Assembly: GCA_051025295.1 (NCBI GenBank)
Contig: JBMGJV010000012.1
Direction: 5' to 3' (one strand)
DNA length: 64,000 nt
Origin: KBS-83 sp051025295
GTDB lineage: Bacteria > Acidobacteriota > Terriglobia > Terriglobales > Acidobacteriaceae
The position numbers and the translations under genes are program-made. Below, piece after piece: positions 1 to 8,148 of this stretch (position 1 is its first letter; every line of letters starts with the position of its first letter). The notes beneath the pieces were generated by a model. That model did no database searches. It saw only the letters and a program-made list of their open reading frames with translations, and was not told where the DNA came from.

Positions 1-3000
1 GTCGCGCAGGTTCTCACCGGGCAGACCGTTCAGTCGCTTCCCAGCGTCAATCGCAACTTCACCCAGTTCGAGCTGCTGACCCCCGGCGTGCAGCGCTCTG
101 CCTTCAACATCGGCCCGACGGAGAACCCGCAGGGCTCGCAGGCAGTCGAGATCAACGGCGCGAACTACGGCACCACTGGCTGGATTCTCGACGGAACCGA
201 CAATCGCGATCCGGTGCTCGGCATCATCGTTATCAATCCAACGCTCGATTCGATCAGCGAAATGCGTGTCATCTCGCAGAACTATCAGGCAGAGTTCGGC
301 GGCGCCATCGGTGGCATCATTACAGCGCAGACACGCTCTGGCAGCAATCAGATCCATGGGGACGCATTCGAATACCGGCGCAGCGATGCGCAGCAGGCAA
401 GGGACCCGTTCACCCAGTACGCGCGCGACCCTGTCACGAACCGCTACATCCCCAGTTCTCTCTACAACCAGTTCGGTGGCTCCGTCGGTGGCCCGATCCG
501 CAAAGATAAGGCGTTCTTCTTCCTGGATTACCAGGGCACGCGCCAGCGCGTAGGCACCAGCCTGCGAGAAAATGTGCCGAGCGCGTTAGTGCGTAGCACT
601 TGTCTCACCGGCGGCGCTTGCGATCTCACCGAGTACACCACTGCCTCCCTCTACAACCCCGTCACTCGCCAGGTCTATCCGGGTGGCATTCTCCCGGCGG
701 GCGCTGCCTCGCCTCAGGCAATCGCGCTGCTGCGGGCGCTGCCTGCGCCGAACGCACCGGGAATCACCAACAATTACGTTGCCTCCGGCAATGGCATCAA
801 TAACAACGATCAGGCAGACATTCGTCTGGATTGGCAGACCACGCAGACCGTTCACACCTTCGCGCGCTATGACTACGCGAACTTTCGTCTCACTGGCACG
901 CCGGTGTTCGGTGCTGCTGGCGGACCGGGCTTTGGGCTGGGAAACTCCACCGGGCGTGACAACGTGCAGAACCAGAACGTCTCTGCAGGTTTCGACTGGG
1001 CTGTACGTTCCAACCTGCTCACCGACTTCCGCTTTGGCCTGCTGAAGTACCACGTCGCCGAGAACAAGTTCGACGCCGGCACCGCACCAGCGCTTGCTGC
1101 CGGCATTCCAAACTCGAACACTGGCGTTTTCGGTACAGATGGATCACCCACCATCAACATCACCGGCGACAGCAGCATCTCGCAGTTCGGCACACAGGGC
1201 TGCAACTGCCCCTTGCTCGAGAGTGAGCAGGTCTTCCAGATCGTCAATAACTGGACGAAGATCGCTGGCAATCACAGCTTCCGCTTTGGCGGCGATGTCC
1301 GCTATGCAGAGAACCTGCGCAACGCCAGCGACTACAACCGCACTGGGCAGTTCACGTTCGGCAATGGCAGCACGCAGAATCCCGCAGACAAGGCGAGCAC
1401 TGGTCTCGCGCTCGCGTCGGTGCTGCTCGGCGATGCGGAGCAGTACCAGCGCTTCGTCGTCTACGACCAGAACGCCATCACTCGTCAAAAGCGTGGCGCC
1501 TTCTATGGGCAGGACACCTGGCGCATCACGCCGAAGCTCACCTTGGACTACGGCGTCCGCTGGGACCTGATCTTCCCGGAGACCGCAACCGACCGTGCAG
1601 GCGGTGGCTTCACGTACCCGTTCGCCGGCTACACCCAGGTCGTCGGTGTGGGCGTCGGTACCAACGGTGGCGAGAAGACGGACTATCTCAACCTGGCGGG
1701 TCGCTTCGGGTTCGCCTACCAGGTGCGCAACGGCACCGTGATTCGCGGCGCAGTTGGGCAGGTCTATGACGATGTCGGCTTCTTCGGCACCATCTTCGGA
1801 ACGGTGCTCTCACACAACACGCCAGTCCTGACGGCGCAGAACATTGCGACCAACAACAGTGCAGGGTCGGCTCCCGCCACCACGCTGGCCACGGTCCCCG
1901 CGCCTCCGGGCCCGTTTCTCATTCCGGCCAATGGTCGTATCCCGATGAGCAATGGAATCGGTTACGAATTCCGCCCCAACCGCCTCTATCTACCAAAGGT
2001 CGATCAGTACAACCTCTCCCTGCAGCAGCAGATCACCAGCAATCTCACGACTACGCTGGCCTATGTCGGCAATCTTGGCGAGCGTGTCTACCCAGGCGAG
2101 ACCTTCGGGTGGGACATCAACGAGCCGGTGCTGCCCACCACCCCAGCACAGCTCGGCAACAGTACGGCCCGCCGGCCCTTCTATCAGCGGTTTTCGCAGC
2201 CATACAACGGCTCCATCGTGCAGTGCTGCGACACCACTCTGACGTCGACCGCTCCGGCAAGCCGCTCCTCCTACAACGCTCTGCAGGCGGTGATCGAGCA
2301 ACGCTTCCACAGCGGATTCCAATTGAACGCGAACTACACCTGGTCGCGCGCCTTCAACTACGCGAACGATGCAGCGTTCAACCAGTACCGCCGTTTCAGC
2401 TACGGTCAGTCCGATACGAACCGCGCGCACCAGTTCACCGCGAGCGGCACGTATGAGCTGCCGGTCGGCAAAAACAAGCGCTACCTGAACAAGGGCGGTC
2501 TGCTGAATTACGCCGTCGGTGGCTGGACTCTGAATGGCACCACCACATGGCAGAGCGGCTTGCCGTTCACGCCTACTTACAACGAATGCGGGCAGGATCA
2601 GGATCTGGACAACAACCCGGGCCAGACCGGCGCCAGCAGTGACTGCCGCCCGGACAAGACCTTCGGACGGCTCGCCACTGGCGTGTCATCATTCGATCCC
2701 ACCACCCACACCCGCCGCTTCTTCACGCCTGTCGCCCCCTTGGCGTTGAACGGCGCGCAGAGTGGACCGTTTGCCCGCCCGGCATTCGGCACCTTTGGCA
2801 ACGCTGGCAGGAACACGTACTTCGGCCCCTCGCAGTACTTCGCGGATGCGTCGCTCTTCAAGAGCGTCCCCATCACGGAGCGCGTGCAGGCCCAGTTCCA
2901 GTTCCAGGTCTTCAACGTCTTCAATCATGCTCCGCTCGGCTTCTCGAGCGGCAGCTCACCCCACTGCATCGACTGCTCTGTTACCTCGACAAACGCGGGG

Positions 3001-3087
3001 CAGATCACCTCGGTCGATCCAGCGGTTAGCGGAACCGGGCTGCCCTACATGCGCCAACTCCAGTTCGCCGCTCGCTTCAACTTCTAA
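1..3087 (+). CDS. TonB-dependent receptor, Oar-like (5' end outside window)
   Basis: The frame is open from base 1, so this is the C-terminal part (about 1,028 residues) of an outer-membrane TonB-dependent receptor of the acidobacterial Oar type. The first visible residues resemble the plug motif LPSVNRNF...LTPGV, followed by a GSNQIHG element and the phrase GGPIRKDKAFFFLDYQG typical of the plug/barrel junction in this family. The end is Phe-terminated (ARFNF), as expected for a barrel recognised by BAM. The signal peptide and the carboxypeptidase-regulatory domain must lie upstream. Such receptors take up large substrates such as glycans, peptides or chelates, but the substrate cannot be read from sequence. 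A strong hairpin follows the stop. Confidence 0.93.
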   Translation, partial: VAQVLTGQTVQSLPSVNRNFTQFELLTPGVQRSAFNIGPTENPQGSQAVEINGANYGTTGWILDGTDNRDPVLGIIVINPTLDSISEMRVISQNYQAEFGGAIGGIITAQTRSGSNQIHGDAFEYRRSDAQQARDPFTQYARDPVTNRYIPSSLYNQFGGSVGGPIRKDKAFFFLDYQGTRQRVGTSLRENVPSALVRSTCLTGGACDLTEYTTASLYNPVTRQVYPGGILPAGAASPQAIALLRALPAPNAPGITNNYVASGNGINNNDQADIRLDWQTTQTVHTFARYDYANFRLTGTPVFGAAGGPGFGLGNSTGRDNVQNQNVSAGFDWAVRSNLLTDFRFGLLKYHVAENKFDAGTAPALAAGIPNSNTGVFGTDGSPTINITGDSSISQFGTQGCNCPLLESEQVFQIVNNWTKIAGNHSFRFGGDVRYAENLRNASDYNRTGQFTFGNGSTQNPADKASTGLALASVLLGDAEQYQRFVVYDQNAITRQKRGAFYGQDTWRITPKLTLDYGVRWDLIFPETATDRAGGGFTYPFAGYTQVVGVGVGTNGGEKTDYLNLAGRFGFAYQVRNGTVIRGAVGQVYDDVGFFGTIFGTVLSHNTPVLTAQNIATNNSAGSAPATTLATVPAPPGPFLIPANGRIPMSNGIGYEFRPNRLYLPKVDQYNLSLQQQITSNLTTTLAYVGNLGERVYPGETFGWDINEPVLPTTPAQLGNSTARRPFYQRFSQPYNGSIVQCCDTTLTSTAPASRSSYNALQAVIEQRFHSGFQLNANYTWSRAFNYANDAAFNQYRRFSYGQSDTNRAHQFTASGTYELPVGKNKRYLNKGGLLNYAVGGWTLNGTTTWQSGLPFTPTYNECGQDQDLDNNPGQTGASSDCRPDKTFGRLATGVSSFDPTTHTRRFFTPVAPLALNGAQSGPFARPAFGTFGNAGRNTYFGPSQYFADASLFKSVPITERVQAQFQFQVFNVFNHAPLGFSSGSSPHCIDCSVTSTNAGQITSVDPAVSGTGLPYMRQLQFAARFNF

Positions 3088-3102
3088 CCCCGATGTCCGT
3101 GG

Positions 3103-3138
3103 CTCGCGGCGACGCTCATTACAAAGCGTCGCCGCGAG
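3103..3138. terminator. Bidirectional hairpin between convergent genes
   Basis: A perfect 14-bp stem (CTCGCGGCGACGCT and its complement) encloses an 8-base loop at 3117-3124. It lies between the TonB receptor stop and the converging YdeI-like gene, and overlaps the last codons of the latter. There is no clear U-tract. Confidence 0.6.
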
Positions 3139-3808
3139 ACTTTGGCGTCACCTTCCGTGCCACGCGCAGGGCATCCTCCACTACTTTCTGCACGCGTCGC
3201 TCGCGCGCCTCCGGGCTCTGGTAGTAGTAGATCGCCATTAGCTGCCCTCGCCTCTGAACATCCGTCATCGCCTCCCAGCCTTGCGCTGCTTCGGGCACGC
3301 GTCGAAACGCCACCTGCAGGATCGGTGGCAGCGACCGCTCACCATCCATCGCCAGCAGCATGCGTTCCGCTGACTGCTCCGCTCGGCGCGCACGCGCCTC
3401 TGCGCTCTTCGGTTCAGCCACATGCTCGCAAATGTCCTTGCGATACGAATGGCTGAGCGCCGCAAACCAGCGTGACAATGCTCGGTCCTGCTTCAGCAGT
3501 CGCGCCAACTCTGCCGGAGTCTCCACAGCACGCTCCTCCAGGTCCGGTTCAAGCGTGAACTCGGCCAGGTCACCAACCGCGGCGTGTCCCTCCCGCTGCA
3601 TCGTCTTGTTCACCAGCACCACGTACCCGCTCTCGGCTGAGCCGAACAGCGAAGTCCGAAATGCAAAGCCGTTGACCGTGCCCCGCACCCGCATCCCGCG
3701 CCGCTGCTTCCACACCGCCGCCGGATCGAACGGCACACGTGCCGTAACCCAGCGCAGATTAGTGCCATCCGGGGTCAGCACTGCGCGGAATCTCTGCTGC
3801 GTACTCAT
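3119..3808 (-). CDS. YdeI/OmpD-associated family protein with DUF1905 domain
   Basis: 229 residues, no signal peptide, probably cytoplasmic. The N-terminal half (about 5-95) looks like DUF1905, a small beta-barrel domain with the phrase VRGTVNGFAFRTSLF. The C-terminal half resembles the YdeI/OmpD-associated domain, with the segment around SHSYRKDICEHV and a Lys/Arg-rich tail. Proteins with this pair are common in soil bacteria. Their biochemical role is not established; the bacteriocin-protection label comes from one E. coli homologue and should not be over-read. The start lies 33 bases from the divergent lactonase gene, so their promoters must overlap. Confidence 0.82.
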   Translation of the reverse strand: MSTQQRFRAVLTPDGTNLRWVTARVPFDPAAVWKQRRGMRVRGTVNGFAFRTSLFGSAESGYVVLVNKTMQREGHAAVGDLAEFTLEPDLEERAVETPAELARLLKQDRALSRWFAALSHSYRKDICEHVAEPKSAEARARRAEQSAERMLLAMDGERSLPPILQVAFRRVPEAAQGWEAMTDVQRRGQLMAIYYYQSPEARERRVQKVVEDALRVARKVTPKSRGDAL

Positions 3809-3841
3809 GCGCGGCAGCCTACCACGCCATCTTGCGTTAGC

Positions 3842-5038
3842 ATGAGCGGCATGGTTCGCCTCTCCCGCCGCGTGGTTCTGGCGCTGGCTCCGCTCGCCCC
3901 GCTCATGGTTCGCACCTTGCTCTCACAAAAGACATCGCGTCGTCCGCTGCTTTACGCCGGCACCTACACGCATGACACCGGCCCCGGCGGCGAGTCCGAC
4001 GGTATCCATGTCGCCGAGTGGCACGAGTCCACCGGCACGCTTGCTCCATGGCATCGTGCCGTAGCCACAGTCGACCCATCCTTTCTCGCGGTCCCGCCCA
4101 CGGGTGAGGCTCTCTTCTGCGTCAACGAGGCAGAGACCATGCCGGAGCCCGATGGCAGCAAGGGCGGCTCCGTCAGCGCATTCCGGCGTGACCCGAACAG
4201 CGGCAGCCTCACGCTTGTGAACCACGTGCCGTCGTTCGGCAGTGACCCATGCCATCTCACGACCGATCGCGCCGGTCGCGTCGTCTATGTCGCGAACTAC
4301 ACCAGCGGCTCGCTTGCGTCCTACCGCGTCGAAGCAGGGCGGCTGGTCGGCCCGGTCAGCCACATCGCGTTCCCCGGCCATGGTCCGGACAAAGAGCGGC
4401 AGGACCACGCGCACACTCATTGCGTCACGCTTTCGCCCGATGAGCGCTACCTGCTCGTCAACGATCTTGGCATCGATAGCATCCTGGTCTTCCGCACCGA
4501 CCTCGCGACTGCGAAGCTCGACGAGCCGATCTTCCGCTGGCACGCAAAGCCCGGCTCCGGCCCACGCCACACCCATTTTCATCCGAACGGCCGCTGGGTC
4601 TACTCCGTCAACGAACTGTCTGCGACCGTTGACGCGCTCGCCTGGGATGCGTCAACGGGCCACCTCTCCTTGTTGTCAGAGGTCTCCATTCGACCATCTG
4701 GCGCGAGTGGACATAGCAAGGCGGCAGAGCTGGCCATTGACCGCAGCGGTCACTTCCTCTACGCATCCGATCGCGCCATTAACGATCCTGCGGACGACGC
4801 GATGGTTGTCTTTGCCATCGATCCCGGCAGCGGTGGCTTGCACTTCGTGCAGCGGCTGGCCAGCGGCGGACGCAACCCGCGCAGCTTCACACTCGACCCC
4901 TCGGAGCGTTGGGTGCTGGTCGCAAACCAGGACTCGCAATCGGTCGTCGTCTTCGCGCGCCATCCGCAGAACGGACGCCTCACTCCGACCGGCCGCAGTT
5001 ACAAACTGGGCGCACCCGTCTGCCTGCTGTTCGTCTAG
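3842..5038 (+). CDS. Lactonase family beta-propeller protein (6-phosphogluconolactonase/carboxymuconate cyclase-like), exported
   Basis: 398 residues. The N-terminus carries a twin-arginine-like stretch (LSRRVVLALAPLAPL), suggesting export. The rest forms repeated blades with phrases such as YAGTYTH, SDPCHLT, DERYLLVNDLGID, GPRHTHFHPNGR, LYASDRA and NPRSFTLDPSERW, typical of the seven-bladed lactonase family (PF10282). Members hydrolyse 6-phosphogluconolactone or related sugar lactones, but exported acidobacterial copies may act on other lactones. The Met three codons downstream of the chosen start is an alternative; no Shine-Dalgarno separates them. The gene converges on the mlaFE-like genes. 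Confidence 0.88.
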   Translation: MSGMVRLSRRVVLALAPLAPLMVRTLLSQKTSRRPLLYAGTYTHDTGPGGESDGIHVAEWHESTGTLAPWHRAVATVDPSFLAVPPTGEALFCVNEAETMPEPDGSKGGSVSAFRRDPNSGSLTLVNHVPSFGSDPCHLTTDRAGRVVYVANYTSGSLASYRVEAGRLVGPVSHIAFPGHGPDKERQDHAHTHCVTLSPDERYLLVNDLGIDSILVFRTDLATAKLDEPIFRWHAKPGSGPRHTHFHPNGRWVYSVNELSATVDALAWDASTGHLSLLSEVSIRPSGASGHSKAAELAIDRSGHFLYASDRAINDPADDAMVVFAIDPGSGGLHFVQRLASGGRNPRSFTLDPSERWVLVANQDSQSVVVFARHPQNGRLTPTGRSYKLGAPVCLLFV

Positions 5039-5056
5039 ACGACCGACGCGTTCGCG

Positions 5057-5896
5057 TCAGGAGAGATATTCGCGCAAAAACGGATCGTCTGAGTGGACGA
5101 GATCGTGCGTACTGCCGTCGAACACCAGCCGTCCGTCGTTGAGCACCATGAACGTCGTCTCGCGATCCGCTTCGCCCGCCGGCAGCGGCACCATGTCATT
5201 GCGCTCACGATCGAAGACATGCGTGGCCAGCGTGAATGCATCCTGCAGACGATGCGTGATCAACAGTGAGCTGGTGTGGTACACATCCCGCTGCTTCATG
5301 ATCAGCGCGATGATGTTCGTCGACGTGATCGGGTCGAGGCCGCCCGTCGGGGAGTCATAGAGCAGCAGATTCGGCTTCGCAATGATCGCGCGCGCAATCG
5401 CCACTCGTCGCCGCATGCCGCCTGAGAGTTGCGAGGGCAGCTTCTCCATCGTGCCGTCCAGTTCGACGAAGCGCAGCGCCTCTTCCACGCGCTGATCAAT
5501 CTCTTCATCTGGCACGTGCCCCTCGATCAGCCGGTAGCCCACGTTGTCGCGGATGTTCATCGAGTCGAACAGCGCGCCCTCCTGGAACACCATGCCGACG
5601 TAGGCGCGCAGCGCGAAGATGTCGACCTCGTCCATGGCCGTGATCTCGTGGCCGAAGATGCAGATGCGTCCGCTGTCGGGCCGGATCAGCCCGTTCGCCA
5701 GCTTCATCAGCACGCTTTTGCCGCTGCCCGCCGGCCCCAACAGCAGCCGCGTCTCGCCCGGCTTCACTTCGAAAGAGACGTCCTTCAGTATCTCGTTGCG
5801 ATCGAAGCGGATCGACACGCGGTCGAACAGAACCGGCACAGCATCCGGCTTCGGCTTGAAGCGCTCAATCGCGATCTCTTCGGCAGTGGCAGGCAT
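5057..5896 (-). CDS. ABC transporter ATP-binding protein, MlaF type
   Basis: 279 residues. Walker A is LGPAGSGKSVLMKL, the ABC signature is LSGGMRRRVAIARAI and Walker B is LLLYDSPTGGLDP. The LSGGMRRR signature and the overall shape match the MlaF/MCE ATPases that energise phospholipid or lipid movement across the envelope. It starts 8 bases after the MlaE-type permease stop and is the last gene of a four-gene minus-strand operon with the kinase and activator. No MlaD/MCE-domain gene is visible nearby, so the substrate-binding partner must be encoded elsewhere. Confidence 0.9.
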   Translation of the reverse strand: MPATAEEIAIERFKPKPDAVPVLFDRVSIRFDRNEILKDVSFEVKPGETRLLLGPAGSGKSVLMKLANGLIRPDSGRICIFGHEITAMDEVDIFALRAYVGMVFQEGALFDSMNIRDNVGYRLIEGHVPDEEIDQRVEEALRFVELDGTMEKLPSQLSGGMRRRVAIARAIIAKPNLLLYDSPTGGLDPITSTNIIALIMKQRDVYHTSSLLITHRLQDAFTLATHVFDRERNDMVPLPAGEADRETTFMVLNDGRLVFDGSTHDLVHSDDPFLREYLS

Positions 5897-5904
5897 GGTC
5901 GGCG

Positions 5905-6684
5905 CTATCGCCCGAAGATCCCGATCATCGTGCGGCTGATGATGAAGTCGATCACGATGATCAGCACGGACGCCACGACCACGGCCTGCGTCGTCGAGCG
6001 GCCCACACCTTGCGTGCCGCCGCGCGTGGACATGCCGAAGTAGCAGCCCACCGACGCGATGATGAACCCGAAGAAGATCGGCTTGATCAGCCCCTGGAAC
6101 ACATCCGCATACACCAGCGACTGGTACGCCGTGTGGAAGTATTGCGAGCCGCTCTGGCCCAGCAGAAAGACCGAGACGAACGCACCGCCCAGCGTGCCGA
6201 CCGTGTCCGAAACGATAGTGAGGAAAAAGTTCATCACCACCGTCGCGACCATGCGCGGTACAACGAGCTTCTTCATCGGGTCGGTGCCCAGCGCTCGCAT
6301 GGCATCGATCTGCTCGGTCACCATCATCGAGCCGAGCTCCGAAGCCATGCCGGACGCATTGCGCCCCGAGATCATCAGCGAGGTCAGCACCGGCCCCAGC
6401 TCTTTGATCATCGATAGCGACACCAGCGTGCCGGTCAGCGCCGTCGCGCCGAAGGTCGCCAGCGAAGACGCGGATTGCAGCGCCAGCACGGCGCCCGTAA
6501 AGAAGCCCGTCAGGATGACGATCGGGATCGAGCCCACGCCGATCAGATCGGCCTGCGTGAAGATGTCATTGACGTAGTGCGGGCTGCGAAAGATGTTCGT
6601 GATCGCCCGGCCGGAGAGAATTGCGTAGTCCTGAACAGAGCTGACGCTCTTCCGGGCAAAGCTGTCGAGCGAGCCGAAGGGCAT
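5905..6684 (-). CDS. MlaE-type ABC transporter permease
   Basis: 259 residues, integral inner-membrane protein with the MlaE fold. Family-typical phrases are FFTGAVLALQS near 65-75, then KELGPVLTSLMISGRN and GSMMVTEQIDAMRALGTDP, followed by several hydrophobic helices to the C-terminus. Together with the ATPase 8 bases downstream it forms the core of a lipid or sterol-type ABC transporter. It starts 30 bases after the sigma-54 activator stop, so it is probably co-transcribed with the two-component genes, an unusual partnership for mlaE. Confidence 0.92.
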   Translation of the reverse strand: MPFGSLDSFARKSVSSVQDYAILSGRAITNIFRSPHYVNDIFTQADLIGVGSIPIVILTGFFTGAVLALQSASSLATFGATALTGTLVSLSMIKELGPVLTSLMISGRNASGMASELGSMMVTEQIDAMRALGTDPMKKLVVPRMVATVVMNFFLTIVSDTVGTLGGAFVSVFLLGQSGSQYFHTAYQSLVYADVFQGLIKPIFFGFIIASVGCYFGMSTRGGTQGVGRSTTQAVVVASVLIIVIDFIISRTMIGIFGR

Positions 6685-6714
6685 GGCGGCATTGTAACGG
6701 GAGCCGCGCCTGAC

Positions 6715-8148
6715 TTACTCCTTGGACTTCTTCCGGATTTCGATCGAGAGCCGTTTGATCTTCTGATTCAGTGTGGAAAGCGGGATCCGAAACTGCTCTG
6801 CCGCCTCCGTCTGGTTCCAGTTGCAGCGCTCCAGCTTGTCGATGATGATGCGGCGCTCGATGTCTTCGAGGATGTCGAACAGGGAAGCATTCGCATCGTG
6901 CTCGAGCAGGGAAGCCGCGTAGGACCGGCCCGTGAGCTCCCCTGGCAGCACATCGAGCGGGATGACCGCCGTGCGCGACAGAGCCACGCCGCGAGCCATC
7001 ACGTGCTCCAGTTCGCGCACGTTGCCCGGCCAGTCGTAGTCCATCATCGCGCGCATTACCTCGGGCGCAAGGCGGCGCGTCTCGAGCCCGTTCTCCTCGG
7101 AAAATTGTTCCAGGAAGTGGCTGGCCAGCGGAGCTATGTCCTCACGCCGCGAGCGCAGCGGCGGCAGTTCGATCGTCACCACGTTCAACCGGAAATACAG
7201 ATCTTCACGGAACCGGCCATCGCGCACCGCCTGCCGCAGATTCGAGTTGGTGGCCGCCAGAATGCGCACATCCACCTGCACCTCCTGCACGGAGCCGAGC
7301 GGGCGGAAGCGGCGGTCCTGCAGCACGCGCAGGATCTTGGCCTGTGTCTCGAGCCCCATCGTGCCGATCTCGTCCAGAAACAGAGTGCCGCCGTTCGCAA
7401 TCTCGAACAGGCCCTTCTGCGCAGCGTGCGCCGAGGTAAAGGCCCCCTTCATGTGGCCGAAGAGCTGCGACTCCAGCAACTCCGCCGGCAGCGCGCCGGT
7501 GTTGATCGGCACAAACGGCTTGTCCCGGCGCGGAGAGTTCGCATGGATCGCCTTCGCGATCACGTCCTTGCCCGTCCCCGTCTCGCCCTGGATCAGCACG
7601 GTGAACCGCGATGGCGCCACCTGCGCGACCAGGTCGAGGATGCGGACCATCGATTCGCTCTTGCCGATAATGTTTTCGAAGTTGTAGCGCTGCTTGAGCG
7701 CGCGCTTCAGGTGAACGTTTTCTTCTTCCGTGCGGTGCTGCGTGATCGCCGCACGGATGTCGGCCAGCAGCTTCTCGTTCTCCCACGGCTTCTGGACGAA
7801 GTTGCGCGCGCCTGCCCGGATCGCATCGACCACGTTCGTCACCGTGCCGTACGCGGTGATCATGATCACCGGCAACTGCGGGTGGCGCTCCAGGATGCGC
7901 GGCAACAGGTCGATCCCGTTCTCGCCCGGCAGTGACAGATCAAGCAGCACCAGATCATAGGGCCGGCGGTCCAGCTCATCCAGACCCTTCACACCGTCGG
8001 CCGCCATGCCGATGGAGTAACCCTCAAGCGCCAGCAGCGTCTCGAGCGACTCGCGGATCGCCGCCTCGTCGTCAATGATCAGGATGCGTGCGCCCTGCGT
8101 GTCAGTGGAGGTCGCGGATCGGGCCAGCGTAGAGGTGCCTTCAGACAT
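6715..8148 (-). CDS. Sigma-54-dependent response regulator, NtrC family
   Basis: 477 residues. The receiver domain (about 20-135) has the acidic pocket IIDDE and phospho-acceptor Asp70 in LVLLDLSLPG. The AAA+ domain has Walker A GETGTGKD at 188-195 and the sigma-54 contact loop at 235-240, read as GAFTSA rather than the usual GAFTGA. A Fis-type helix-turn-helix closes the protein (WNQTEAAEQFRIPLSTLNQKIKRL). It is an ATPase that remodels sigma-54 holoenzyme to open promoters. Its start overlaps the kinase stop by 8 bases, so the two are translationally coupled. GG-N10-GC promoter-like sites elsewhere in the window are candidate targets. Confidence 0.96.
   Translation of the reverse strand: MSEGTSTLARSATSTDTQGARILIIDDEAAIRESLETLLALEGYSIGMAADGVKGLDELDRRPYDLVLLDLSLPGENGIDLLPRILERHPQLPVIMITAYGTVTNVVDAIRAGARNFVQKPWENEKLLADIRAAITQHRTEEENVHLKRALKQRYNFENIIGKSESMVRILDLVAQVAPSRFTVLIQGETGTGKDVIAKAIHANSPRRDKPFVPINTGALPAELLESQLFGHMKGAFTSAHAAQKGLFEIANGGTLFLDEIGTMGLETQAKILRVLQDRRFRPLGSVQEVQVDVRILAATNSNLRQAVRDGRFREDLYFRLNVVTIELPPLRSRREDIAPLASHFLEQFSEENGLETRRLAPEVMRAMMDYDWPGNVRELEHVMARGVALSRTAVIPLDVLPGELTGRSYAASLLEHDANASLFDILEDIERRIIIDKLERCNWNQTEAAEQFRIPLSTLNQKIKRLSIEIRKKSKE

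Noticed and set aside
6475..7935. 486-codon open frame opposite the sigma-54 activator
   Set aside because: Antisense to a conserved gene, composition typical of a shadow, no start context.
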